64,000 bases of DNA, taken from assembly GCA_905178155.1 (NCBI GenBank), contig CAJINV010000003.1:11821105-11885104 (forward strand). The letters run 5' to 3'. Both the position numbers and the translations under genes were made by a program. Below the pieces are notes generated by a model that saw only the letters and a program-made list of their open reading frames with translations, was not told where the DNA came from and did no database searches. Numbering within the stretch: position 1 is the stretch's first letter; every line of letters begins with the position of its first letter. Source of the DNA: Amoebophrya sp. A120. Lineage: Eukaryota > Sar > Dinophyceae > Syndiniales > Amoebophryaceae. Positions 1 to 9,605 of the stretch are shown piece after piece.

Positions 1-183
1 AGTGAGGCGGCAGACCATGGCCTTTTATTTTAGTTTGTATACGATCACTCAGAATGTCAGAATTGTAATTCGTTTTTATTGATTCTCGGCATCAATCCAC
101 ATTTATCACTGGTGCTGGTCAGGAAAGAATATTATCCTCACATAATCCACAACGTCAGGTGCAAAGTACTAGTAATGCATAAG

Positions 184-2279
184 TTATACCTCATCCAGAA
201 CCGACTCGGAATTGCACACCCGCAACAGCAGGAATTTCGGCGGTTGGATTTCCAAGCCCTCCATTTTCTCCTTCACGCTCGGCCAAAACTCTTCGTAAAA
301 CCGCCGGCAGGTTTCCGAAATCAGCGGGCGGTCAAAGATATGGATCGCAAACGTGTAGCTTCTGTCGCGCAGCTGAATGAGGTGTGGAACAGAAGTAGAC
401 GTATCCGTATGAAGAATCTCTCTCAAATCATATAGATACAAAAAAAGTTTTTGCCATTTCATGCCTTATACGAGCGATATGAAGACGATTCTATCCTGCT
501 GTGCTGTACCACGTTGCGTCTGCGCGAAACAAAAGTTTTAAAGCAAGTCCTTTATTTCCATAAAAGCTCATGATCACGGAGATGTGGTCGAGGTAAAGTT
601 CCGGTTTTTCAGTCAACCGTTGAAAAAACGCGTCGCAAAGTCGCTTCGTTTCCTATCAAGATGAAAGCTCCCCCCTTCCCATATCAAAGTGGACATCTCT
701 GATGCAGGATTTCCGTACACAAATCAGCTCTGTCTTGCAGAAAGGGAAAATAGGCAGATGCAAAGCCTGGGCCGGGATGTTTTGAGCTAGGCGCTTAGAA
801 TAGCAAACGTCTGCCCTTAAGGTCTAACAGCATCACAAACCGCACGCATAGTGCGGCGGGCTTTCGGGACTTACCTTCTTGCAGCGACTTGTGGCCATAA
901 ATCAGCATCACAATTTTTCAGAAGTGTGCCGTTTCAATATGGGAAGGGGGGACTTTTCCGCACAATATTTCCACATCCGCGTCCGGCCCCTGTTCCTGCT
1001 TGATCTCGACTACCATCTTCTTTTTCGGGATGGTGATAATACCCTGCGCGCACTGCAACACCTCCGTTAGGGTCGTTACTCTTATCGCGTTGGAAAACTA
1101 TGATCCAACAGGGAATAAATCAACGTTGGACTTGTCGTTGCGAGTCGAGAGTCTCGATTATTTCGCTGCGAAAAAATGCTAGATGTGCTTTGCGTGAGGT
1201 TGAGCACGAACAAAGTGTAGCAACCCACTAAAAGTGTAGCAGAGCATCAGCTGCATCATACAGTGTTGAATAGGCATATTTTAAGTACAGTTTTGATAAA
1301 AACGCAAGAGAAGTTTTGACGACTGCAACTGGATCATTGTTTCGTTGCAATAAATTGCCCCGACTCCGTCTTCAGCGCCGTGTGTCGCGCAAGGTAGGCT
1401 GTTTTTCAGGTTCAGTTTCTCTTTCTGCATCACCGTGTGCTTCTTCATTGCAATACCGCATCAGAATCTATCTGATCTCCCAAAAAGAATACTAGACCAA
1501 ACTATTACACATGAGCGACGTACGAAAATCTTTTCGATACCGTGTTTCAATTTCGTCAGCGGCGTTTCTTGTGCCTCTTGTTTCACGTGCTGGTTGCTGG
1601 TTCTGGATTTCGGGGACACACTCTCGGCCGTGGCGGTACTCTCCCGATCGCGCTGCGCTGCTTCTTGCTCCCCACCTTCTCCGCCGGGCTTGTTATCCTC
1701 CTCGTCCCCCTCCCGCAAGTTCGGCTTCGACTTGCGAAAGTCGCTCACCAACTCCGACTGCGTTCGGCCCCAGATCCGCTTCACCGTCTCGTCGTGCAGC
1801 AACACCAAGCGGGCGTCTAGTGTCGCGGCGATGTCGCACTCACAGTTCGTGATTCCCGATGTCCACGCGGTTTCGTACGCTTCCAACGAATTTTCCAGGG
1901 GTCGTACCAGTCGGTCGTCGGAAAAGTGGAATCCGCGGTGCGCGACCAGCTTGTGCACGAGCGAAAGTTTGGGAGCTAGTCCTGCTGTCGGGTCCGATTG
2001 TTCACCGGCGGGTTTGTTCTCCTCGGTTTCTTTGCTTATCACTTCTTTCGTGACTGATTTCAACCACTCCGCTTCCTTCGCGCGCATACCCTTGGTGAAT
2101 TTTATGGCCGCGAGGTTGATGTTTCGTGTCATCTTGGTTCTCGCGTCGATATTCTGATTCAACTTCTTCACGATTTCCTCTTGCTTTCCCCCGTTGGACT
2201 GCTTGCTGGGGCTGGGAACGATCGCTTCGCCCTCGTCGGCCGCGCCTTTACCGGCAGCCTTGGAGCCGGTGCAACCCAT
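184..2279 (-). CDS. Glycerophosphodiester phosphodiesterase (GDPD), multi-exon, N-terminally lipidated
   Basis: GDPD enzymes hydrolyse glycerophosphodiesters to an alcohol and glycerol-3-phosphate. The first exon (about 1530-2279) starts MGCTGSK, a typical N-myristoylation/palmitoylation signal that would anchor the protein to a membrane. It then shows the GDPD signature: HRG (residues 114-116), ENS (129-131), ECD (147-149) and HDE (162-164). A second exon near 970-1090 carries TLTEVLQ followed by VVEIKQ, the family's lid and metal-binding E-x-K region. A third, ending upstream at 653, contains HISVIMSF, like the later GDPD strand. The intron between the second and third is a D-family introner (654-968); removing it with its TTTCC duplication joins ADVE to TKRLCDAFF in frame. 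A last candidate exon (184-462, ends LDEV then stop) is less certain. The exon 1/2 junction is not resolved. Confidence 0.75.
654..968. mobile_element. Introner, family D, in the GDPD gene
   Basis: The left end reads TATCAAGATGAAAGCTCCCC and the right end ends GGGGGGACTTTTCCGCACAA plus TAT: inverted repeats like those at 53646 and 59641. TSD is TTTCC on both sides. The interior is homologous to the 59641 copy (shared segments around ACAAATCAGCTCTGTCTTGC and AACAGCATCACAAACCGC). The host gene is on the minus strand but the interior reads in the same plus-strand direction as copies in the plus-strand gene, so it is antisense here. Confidence 0.85.
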
Positions 2280-3909
2280 TTTTGCTGTAGTAGCAGGGCT
2301 TTGTGAAGTACGTCCTGCTGCTCTCGCAACCCGAAGGGAGGGAGGCTGCTATACTTCCTTCCAAGAATTAGAATTCAGACAAATCAAGTGAAGCAAATAA
2401 AATTCTCGTCAACCAAGACAGACATGCGAAACGGAAAGAAACTCAAACTGACAATCATTATTTCAGCCCAAGAAGAAAAAGCGTCACAAGCCGCCTGACT
2501 CTCTATCCGCCGTGCTCCTCTCAAGCCCTTTCTGGGCCTCTCAATGTCCTCTCGATCTTGGATCACATGGCTTCGTATTCTCAGCAAAGAAAACAATGGA
2601 CCAAGTGAAGCTCCGGCGTGTTCTGGTATGTGTGCGTCTTGCTGGTGTTATTTCTGGATTCACCCAGAGAACTTCACCATAAATGCACTTTTACCTTCTG
2701 CGCAGACGCACGTGCAGCAAAGAACCTTTATCTACACGAACACAACACTACAGTTTCCTTCTTGCCTTTCACGCCTTCTTGTGAAGCAGTTGAAAAACAC
2801 GTCTCTCTTTTTATTCCCCATCCAAACTTATGTTATAATTATATGCAATCACATTATGACAAGAAAATACCAACGTGTGAGCCCCCGACGGTTGTAATAT
2901 GTGTCGGCAGACACTTTCCTAGTGTCTCGTCTTGCTCTTGCACGCCAAACATTACACGGCAAAGAAGAAAAGTGATGCGCACCCGTTCCGAAAATGTTGA
3001 AAGTTCAAAACTGAAAGCAAACCCACACTGAAACTTCTGAAAGAAAAGGAAAGAAAGAAATTGCTACCCTANNNNNNNNNNNNNNNNNNNNNNNNNNNNN
3101 NNNNNNNNNNNNNNNNNNNNNNNNNNNNNNNNNNNNNNNNNNNNNNNNNNNNNNNNNNNNNNNNNNNNNNNCTGCGCTAAGAAATAAAGAAGAACGACGG
3201 AGCTGCTGGATTTTAGTTTTTTCCCCCATACTGAGTGGAGCGTGTTCACCCTTGTAGTAATTACAAAATCCTACACCTATCATGCGGAGATCCGGTAGGG
3301 CTACGGTTGTAAAATGCTTCTAAATGCAATCGAGCAGGGCAATATGCCTGCAATCCAGGACGCTAGGATAATTCAAAAGTAAAAGATCGTAGAAGATGTG
3401 TTCCTGAACGAAAACCTTCGATTGAAACTTTGTATGTGTAAAATTAAAATTAAGGGTATTAAATGGAGTAACTCAAAAAAACGATTCTCGGAAAAATCAA
3501 CTGAAGAAAGTTCTACTGCGCTCATGCAAATAGTACCCTGCTGCGATACAATGAGTAAACTTGAAATCCTTCCTGTGAATGTAAGAAAACCCGGCTGATA
3601 AAAGTTTAGACTGTGAATGACTGTGAAAACGGTTTTGTCGTTTTGCGTTGTTTTGTATGCGAATTGCCTTGTGCGCTCCCTACAACTAACCAAACTCTTT
3701 ACTGCTCCCCCTCTTCTACGCAGCTTGTTTATTTGGTCTTGTCTTCGGACACGAATACCATACATAGATAGGGTGTTGAAAGCCATGAGCTTAAGCCGTA
3801 AATTCCAGAATGTAAAAATAAGTGACCATAAAACGTGTTTGTCCTGTCGCGTGACTTTGTCAAGTGATCGACACTTGCTGTCTGGGTCCTCTAGCGGCGG
3901 GACTCGTTA
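2280..3909. other. Intergenic region with assembly gap
   Basis: Region between the GDPD start and the end of the first coiled-coil gene. It is AT-rich with short, unconvincing ORFs on both strands and includes the N run. Promoter or 3' UTR sequence is likely, but I see no recognisable motif. Confidence 0.5.
3072..3171. other. Assembly gap (100 N)
   Basis: Exactly 100 unknown bases, the usual scaffold-gap placeholder. ORFs crossing it are meaningless. Confidence 0.98.
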
Positions 3910-5102
3910 TCACTGCGTTTGTTCTGCACCTCCTTCTTCTTGCGTTTCTGCCAGGTTGTCCACTTCCTTCAGCGTCGCCGCCGTCTCCTTCTTCAGCTCC
4001 GCTGCCGCGTCTTTCAGCTCCTTCGCAAGCTCTTTCAACTTCTTATCCTTCTCCGCCAGTTCCGCTTCTAGATTTTCCCGTTTCTTCTTGTTGTGCTGTG
4101 CCAGCTGGGCCCCCCCCGTCTCCAATTCCCCCCTGCGCTTCTCAAGCTTTGTGTTGTTCTCCTGTTGCAAATCCTCGTGCGCTTTGTCCGCCACCTCCTT
4201 CTGCTTCTTCTCATCTTCCTCATTCTTTTTTCTCGCGGCTTTCACCTCCTCCTCCAAGGAAGCCACCTCCTTAGCAGCCCTTTTCGTCTCTTTCTCCACC
4301 GCCGCTTTCATTTCCTCCAACTGTTGCGTTCGGCTTTTCATCTCAGCCTCATTTTGTTTTTTTAAGTTCTGCAGTTCCTCGATCTGGGCGTTCTTGTGCT
4401 CCGTGTGTTCTTGTTCATGCTTTTTTTCCAACTTTTTCAGCTCCTTCTCCATATCCGCCTTCTGCTCCTTCTCGGCTAGCGCATCTTTCTTCAACTCGTC
4501 CTCCCGCTTCTTCTTCAAGGCTCCCACTTCCACCTTCAGCAACTGCCACCGACGCTTCCGCGCCCCTAGCTTCTGGACTTGCACTTTGGAAATAGAGGAA
4601 TCAGCATCACCACCAGCACCCGCCCGCTTGCTCTGCATGAACCCAGAAGGCGCGGCTTCACTTCCTTGCCAACGTGTCGAGGGGAAAAGTGGATCCATAC
4701 CGTATCTGGACTGCAAGCATGCGTCTTCAGTAACACAACACACGATTTCCATGAACGGAAAATCAAGAACCGAGCTACAAAAGATGGAAAGAATACTGCG
4801 ATCACGCAGCAGCCTCGTGTGTAGACGCTGCAGACACGGAAGCGCGACTAGTACCACGGCATCGCTTAACTAGCTCAGTTGCCAAGCTGATTTATTACAA
4901 AGGGGCCGCTCAATAATTCTTTTAAGAGCCAGCGACGTCTTTTCAAACGCAAAACGCATGCCAAATGTCGTATGGATGCACAAGTTTCATGAAGGATAAA
5001 GTAATGCGTCGTCGCAGGCTCCTTCTTCTCCTGCTTCACCGCCAAGGCGAACTCGCCCCACAAGGGCTTGGCAGCAGCAACCAGGGTGGCTTTCTTCAGC
5101 AT
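3910..5102 (-). CDS. Coiled-coil protein, paralog 1 of 2
   Basis: The likely start is an ATG at 5102 (MLKKATLVAAAK), which matches the start of the paralog at 6821 (MLKKTAVVVAAT). A GT-AG intron fits 4711-5040 (5' GTGAAG, 3' TTGCAG). Exon 2 then runs to the stop at 3910. The product has a short, weakly hydrophobic N-terminus, the signature WQGSEAAPSGFMQ shared with the paralog, and then about 220 residues of nearly uninterrupted Lys/Glu-rich heptad sequence that should form a long coiled coil. No enzymatic motif is visible. The 418-codon ORF on the other strand is its shadow. Function is unknown; a structural or cytoskeletal role is possible. Confidence 0.65.
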
Positions 5103-6332
5103 TTTTTTGCTTCTGACTCGAGTCTTCCTACTCATCTTGCACGAACAGAAATAAGAGGGGCACTACTCAAAGTCAAACAAGGTTTGTCGGCTTACAGTTT
5201 CGTGTAGTTTCGTTGCTTCCTCACAAAGGACAACACAAGGTTGCGCGAATAGATAGAATTTCTCAAAACCCCGGAGAAAAAAACTTTGCACCTGTGGCTC
5301 GAAGAATGAATTCGGAGAATACTATGATGTTTGTACGAATACGAGTTTACCAGTCAACTACATTTTTCCAATGCAGCTGCCTGAGATACGGTTACTAAAG
5401 AAGTAGCAACGTGAAATGCGTCGCGACAACGAAAGGGACGTCGACGAAGAACAGGAACATACTGTTTTTTTTTTCCCTGCTGATGTTGCGCGATGCATAT
5501 TACCACGAGAAGAATTACGGAGCACGATGGGCACGATTAGGTTTTGTTCCAGAACGAGGGGCAGTTTGGTTTATTTTCCGGCACGTCGAGCCTACCCTTT
5601 TCAAATAACATGACGACAACCACGGATTGCCCAGAATGGGCAAGGACGATGGAACAAATCAATAAACTGCATGGCCTTCCTGTGCTTGTTTGTCGTGCTG
5701 TCCGCCATCTACATAAGTGAAGACTAGGCTTTATTTTCGTAAGCTACAGGATATGTAGTGAAGATAGGCTGGAATCCTGCCGTGTTGTCAAATCATACCG
5801 GAAGGGGGTCGAGTCGTCGTCTCATCATACTGTAGAGCTGTCGGCACAGAAAGCCTGGAACGTTGTAGCGCAGTGGACGTCGTGCGGCCACGTTGTTCTT
5901 GAGTACGTCTAGCGTTACGCCGACGAGAGTACTCTATGTCACCACAATTTAGTACGCTAGGCGCGCATGCTGATGTTGTGTAGTGACAGCGAGCCTCAAA
6001 CTCGAACTACTCCATGCTGGAGCAATAGAAACTGACCGTAGTACTTCAAGGGACATTAACGGGGTAAAAAGCAGACTTTTAGGGTAGCAACTTAGTGATG
6101 GAAAATGTTTGCTGGACCTTTGTGGGAATTTTCGGGCTCTTGCTTAGAGAAACTTGCAGTGCACTAAAACGGATTGGTTGCGTTTGAGAAGGTACAGATG
6201 TTGCGCTTGTGAATTGAGAAGAGTCAAGAAGGTGAATATTATAGATAAAAAAAAACTTGTTGTACTGGTGTAAACAAAATCGCAAAAAAATGCGCTGAAA
6301 ACGTTCCCCCGTAGCTGCATCAGGCTTCCTGA
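5103..6332. other. Intergenic region
   Basis: About 1.2 kb between the two coiled-coil paralogs. Only short ORFs are present, none with protein-like composition. I see no repeat or RNA gene. Confidence 0.5.
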
Positions 6333-6821
6333 TCATTCCTCCCGAGGAGAGGTGGTCGGGGGAGACGAGGGAGCCGACGTCGTCTCGGGCACGGGGATGG
6401 CATCGACGCGTTCCAGCATGTTGTCCAGCACGCCCTGCTGCCCCTCCAGCCGCACGATCTCCGCCCTCAGGTTTTCCAGTTTTTCCGCCAAGTCGCGCTT
6501 TGCCGCCGCGATTTTCTTCTTCAGCGCGTTCTTCTTGTCCGAGGCTTCTTTTTGCGTGGTCGCAAACGCATCCACCTCCGCTCGCAGGTCGGCCACATCC
6601 TGAGTGGGCTTCGCGATAGCTTCCGCACCGGTCACATCCACACCGTCGTCGCGCCCCTCGGTAGGTTCCTGCATGAACCCGGACGGCGTGGCCTCGCTTC
6701 CTTGCCAAAAGTGCGTCGCGCCGCGACGGTCCTGCGTCATCGCCCCGGAAACCAGGTGGAGCCCACCCTGTTCCAGGGTGCTGCTGGTAGCAGCGACGAC
6801 GACTGCAGTCTTCTTCAGCAT
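6333..6821 (-). CDS. Coiled-coil protein, paralog 2 of 2
   Basis: About 162 codons from MLKKTAVVVAATSS, chosen over an in-frame upstream ATG (6926) because it matches the paralog's start. A short hydrophobic N-terminus is followed by WQGSEATPSGFMQ, nearly identical to the motif at the same distance in the gene at 3910-5102. A coiled coil of about 70 residues with regular Leu/Ile/Val follows, then a Pro/Ser/Thr-rich tail. It seems intronless, unlike its neighbour. The pair looks like a tandem duplication with strong divergence outside the N-terminal signature. Function is unknown. Confidence 0.65.
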   Translation of the reverse strand: MLKKTAVVVAATSSTLEQGGLHLVSGAMTQDRRGATHFWQGSEATPSGFMQEPTEGRDDGVDVTGAEAIAKPTQDVADLRAEVDAFATTQKEASDKKNALKKKIAAAKRDLAEKLENLRAEIVRLEGQQGVLDNMLERVDAIPVPETTSAPSSPPTTSPREE

Positions 6822-7070
6822 TTTGCGATTTATTTTTGTATGCTTGTCTTTTCCAGAAAGATAAAGCTTCGACTGTTCCGGCGAGGAAGAAGATTTATTT
6901 TCGCTTCTGTCCACAAAATGAAACAAGCCGCACGTAGCTAAATGAAAAAAAAAACTTGGGACCTGTTTGTGGCGAAGTGAGGGTACACGTGAGAGGTTGA
7001 GCTTGAGGCTGATCCTTTGCAGAAATTTCTAGTTAAGGAAAACGGTGTCAGTACTTTACTTCTTCAAGTC

Positions 7071-7457
7071 CTATCTTACCATGACTTCTCCTCGGTCGTA
7101 AGCACGAGGAAGAATGGCGACGGAAGGGAGGACGAAATCTTTCAGGACGTATGTTTCATTCGCTTCGCAGTAAGTCAAGTGCACGACTTCAACGACAAAT
7201 GGAATTTGATCACGAAGATTGAGGCAAACACAATCAAGCATTATTTCGTCAACAATTTTCCACGATCCACGAATGCCATGACGCAGCACATGAAATGACC
7301 ATTTGCCGACAAATGAAAAAGAACGAGAACGACCTTTCGAGAAGCTTCCTTGTTTATTCATTTTTTCTTCTGTACTATCCTTACAAGGAGCAACTGTTTC
7401 TGTTTCTTTGCAGCAATGTAAACACCTCCAGGGCTTGTGACTAAGTAGACCCTTCAC
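7071..7457 (-). CDS. Hypothetical small protein (uncertain)
   Basis: A 128-codon ORF with a fairly protein-like second half (FVGKWSFHVLRHG to the end), mixed hydrophobic and charged residues and several Cys. No recognised domain. It lies on the same strand as its neighbours, in the gap between paralog 2 and the Sfi1-like gene. It could be real, an exon of a longer gene, or chance. Confidence 0.3.
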   Translation of the reverse strand: MKGLLSHKPWRCLHCCKETETVAPCKDSTEEKMNKQGSFSKGRSRSFSFVGKWSFHVLRHGIRGSWKIVDEIMLDCVCLNLRDQIPFVVEVVHLTYCEANETYVLKDFVLPSVAILPRAYDRGEVMVR

Positions 7458-7511
7458 CTTCTAGAGGCAGTCGGACCTCCGATAAATAATTATCAGTGCA
7501 GACGAACATCT

Positions 7512-8909
7512 TCACTTTATCGGCGCCGCGGCCGCTGTCCCCAGCGTGTAGCTAGCAGTAGGAGCAAAAGAATCTCGGAGAAATTTGACATTTACGCTTT
7601 TACCTTTTCTATCTTTTTCCCGACATTTTTCAACATCTGCAAGCACCGGATCCGATTCATTCAGGGTATAACTTCGATCCACGACCAAAAAGGCGTTATA
7701 TTCTTTCATCTGTTTCAGAACGTCGCGCAGCCTCTGCACTTCTGTTCTCCGGTGAAATTCCTTCCACCGCGAAAAACTTTTGGAAAACAACTTCAACCGC
7801 CACTGTCGGTCGAAAACGCGAAGCAAGCCCGTTTCCGTTGCGATATGCACCAGGGTGGCGGTAGTATTCGTAGTGGAGCTTCTTGTAGTACTTCTTTCCG
7901 GTCGTGCAACTACTACAGATGAACGGCCGGCAGAAGAAGTAGAGGTTTTGACCTGAGGCTTCTTCGACGTGCTTAGTTGTACTTCTTGTCCTCTACTTGT
8001 CCTCCCCTGCGCTCCTGGCTTGTTCTTCTCTCTGCCTTCCTCCTGAAAGGTAGCATACAGCTCCTCGACAAAACTCCCAATACGCCGCTCCCGGTCGCGT
8101 TCCCCACGCAGCGCTTCCGAAAATTTCGCCCACACGCGGAAAAAGAAGAGTTGCGCTGCTTTTCTCCGCAAGGGGACGTGAAAGTCAGACATCGAAGTTT
8201 TGAAGTGGTTTATCGACGTCGACGATGCGAGAAAATCCACCATCGGGCGAGCAGAGGAGATATTGTTCCGAAACAGCACCGCCTCCTCCTTTTCGGCCTT
8301 CACCTGCATAGCCCTGTCCTGCAACTGCTCCACCGACGCCGTGAGATTTTTCTGCAGCGCAAGCAGCCGGGCCTTTCGAGTTTTATTTTCCGGGTGGATA
8401 GAAGATGGTGGAACAAGAACACCGGGCGACAAAAATGTACTGGTAAATTCATTTTCATCTACCATAGGCGCAACCTCCTCATCCTCGGGAGCGGTCAGTT
8501 GATCCGTTTGGACCTGCTTGTTGACGTTTCTGGAATAAAGCCCTGTAGATGTTGAAGTAATCGTGGCTGTCGTGGCCTTGGAAAAATGCTGGTGGTGATA
8601 ATTCTCGTCATGATCACGCTGATACTCAGGATCGTGCCGTAGATCCAGTTTACTATTCGCTACTCCCGTGCCGACTTGATTCTTGCTCGTTTTTGTTTCA
8701 GAGTGAAGATCATCATCGCTATAATTTCCGCTGCTCCGTACCCCTGTACCGGAACCCAAAGGAGAATCCGCGGGGAGCACGGGCGACTGTAGCGGAGCGG
8801 TTTGTTTTGATCCCTGGGCGTCCTTTTGTCCGGGGGTGCCAAATCTCAAATCCGTCGGAGTGGCAGCAGTGGTGCCAGAAATTTGGTCGTGGGAAGGGCT
8901 GGACGGCAT
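7512..8909 (-). CDS. Protein with Sfi1-like motifs, low-complexity N-terminus
   Basis: A single ORF of 465 codons. The first 160 residues are Ser/Thr/Pro/Gln-rich and probably disordered. Two later segments, FFFRVWAKFSEALRGER and LFSKSFSRWKEFHRR, fit the F-x-x-W-x-x-x-x-x-x-x-R pattern of Sfi1 repeats, which bind centrin in centrosome or spindle-pole structures. Two copies only is few for an Sfi1 homologue, so the centrin-binding role is an inference. Helical segments surround both motifs. The start at 8909 is the first ATG of the open frame; there is no sign of an introner. Confidence 0.5.
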   Translation of the reverse strand: MPSSPSHDQISGTTAATPTDLRFGTPGQKDAQGSKQTAPLQSPVLPADSPLGSGTGVRSSGNYSDDDLHSETKTSKNQVGTGVANSKLDLRHDPEYQRDHDENYHHQHFSKATTATITSTSTGLYSRNVNKQVQTDQLTAPEDEEVAPMVDENEFTSTFLSPGVLVPPSSIHPENKTRKARLLALQKNLTASVEQLQDRAMQVKAEKEEAVLFRNNISSARPMVDFLASSTSINHFKTSMSDFHVPLRRKAAQLFFFRVWAKFSEALRGERDRERRIGSFVEELYATFQEEGREKNKPGAQGRTSRGQEVQLSTSKKPQVKTSTSSAGRSSVVVARPERSTTRSSTTNTTATLVHIATETGLLRVFDRQWRLKLFSKSFSRWKEFHRRTEVQRLRDVLKQMKEYNAFLVVDRSYTLNESDPVLADVEKCREKDRKGKSVNVKFLRDSFAPTASYTLGTAAAAPIK

Positions 8910-9605
8910 GCTACTTTTTCGGTGTGTTGTATCCTGGTTCTAAAAGAAAAACTACTCCTCGTCCTAATCCTATTGCTTTTACTTGCATAATTCTTGCCGT
9001 GCGGTGTAATAAATAAGTCAATCAGTTTTGCCGACGGAAGAATAAGCAAAGTGCCTTCTTTGTCAGGGCGTTTCGTTTCCTCTCGCTCCCGAACAACGAG
9101 TTCGCTCGCGCCTTTGCCAAAAACACTAGGAATGAAAAGCCCCAGACATAACAACTACCTGTAGTCGCGCCAATTGCAGAAAAGAACCTCCTCTCGCATG
9201 GCATCTTCTTCCAGAAGAAGAAGAGGATAGCGTGTGATGGCGTAGCCGGGCACTGACTTTCTTTATCGTCGTAAAGTCTTCATGCTCTTCTGCGTTGGTT
9301 TTTGATACCATTATCTATCAGCATCGTTCATACAAAATTTGCCAATTGCAAAACCTCCGTCAAGGAATCGAATGGTACTAATTAAGACGCAATGTCGCGA
9401 GAGCGGCGTCTTGTCTTTGCGTTCATTTGAAGTAGATAAAGCAAATTTCTTCACAGGAAAAAGCCATGGCCTGTCATGTGCAAAAAAAGCTCTGCGCGAT
9501 CAAAATTCAATGCGGGCAAAATAATAATGCGTAGTGTACTAGCGAATAAGAGGAGGCATCCCACCACAAGCGACGAGGAAAGCACCAAAAAGGCCTCCAA
9601 AAGCA
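8910..9605. other. Intergenic region
   Basis: Short ORFs only, mainly Ser/Arg-rich chance frames. No repeat or RNA gene seen. Confidence 0.45.

Noticed and set aside
3617-4873. 418-codon plus-strand ORF rich in Ser, Phe and Cys
   Set aside because: It lies exactly antisense to the Lys/Glu-rich coiled-coil gene; Ser/Phe/Cys runs are the expected complement of AAG/GAG codons.
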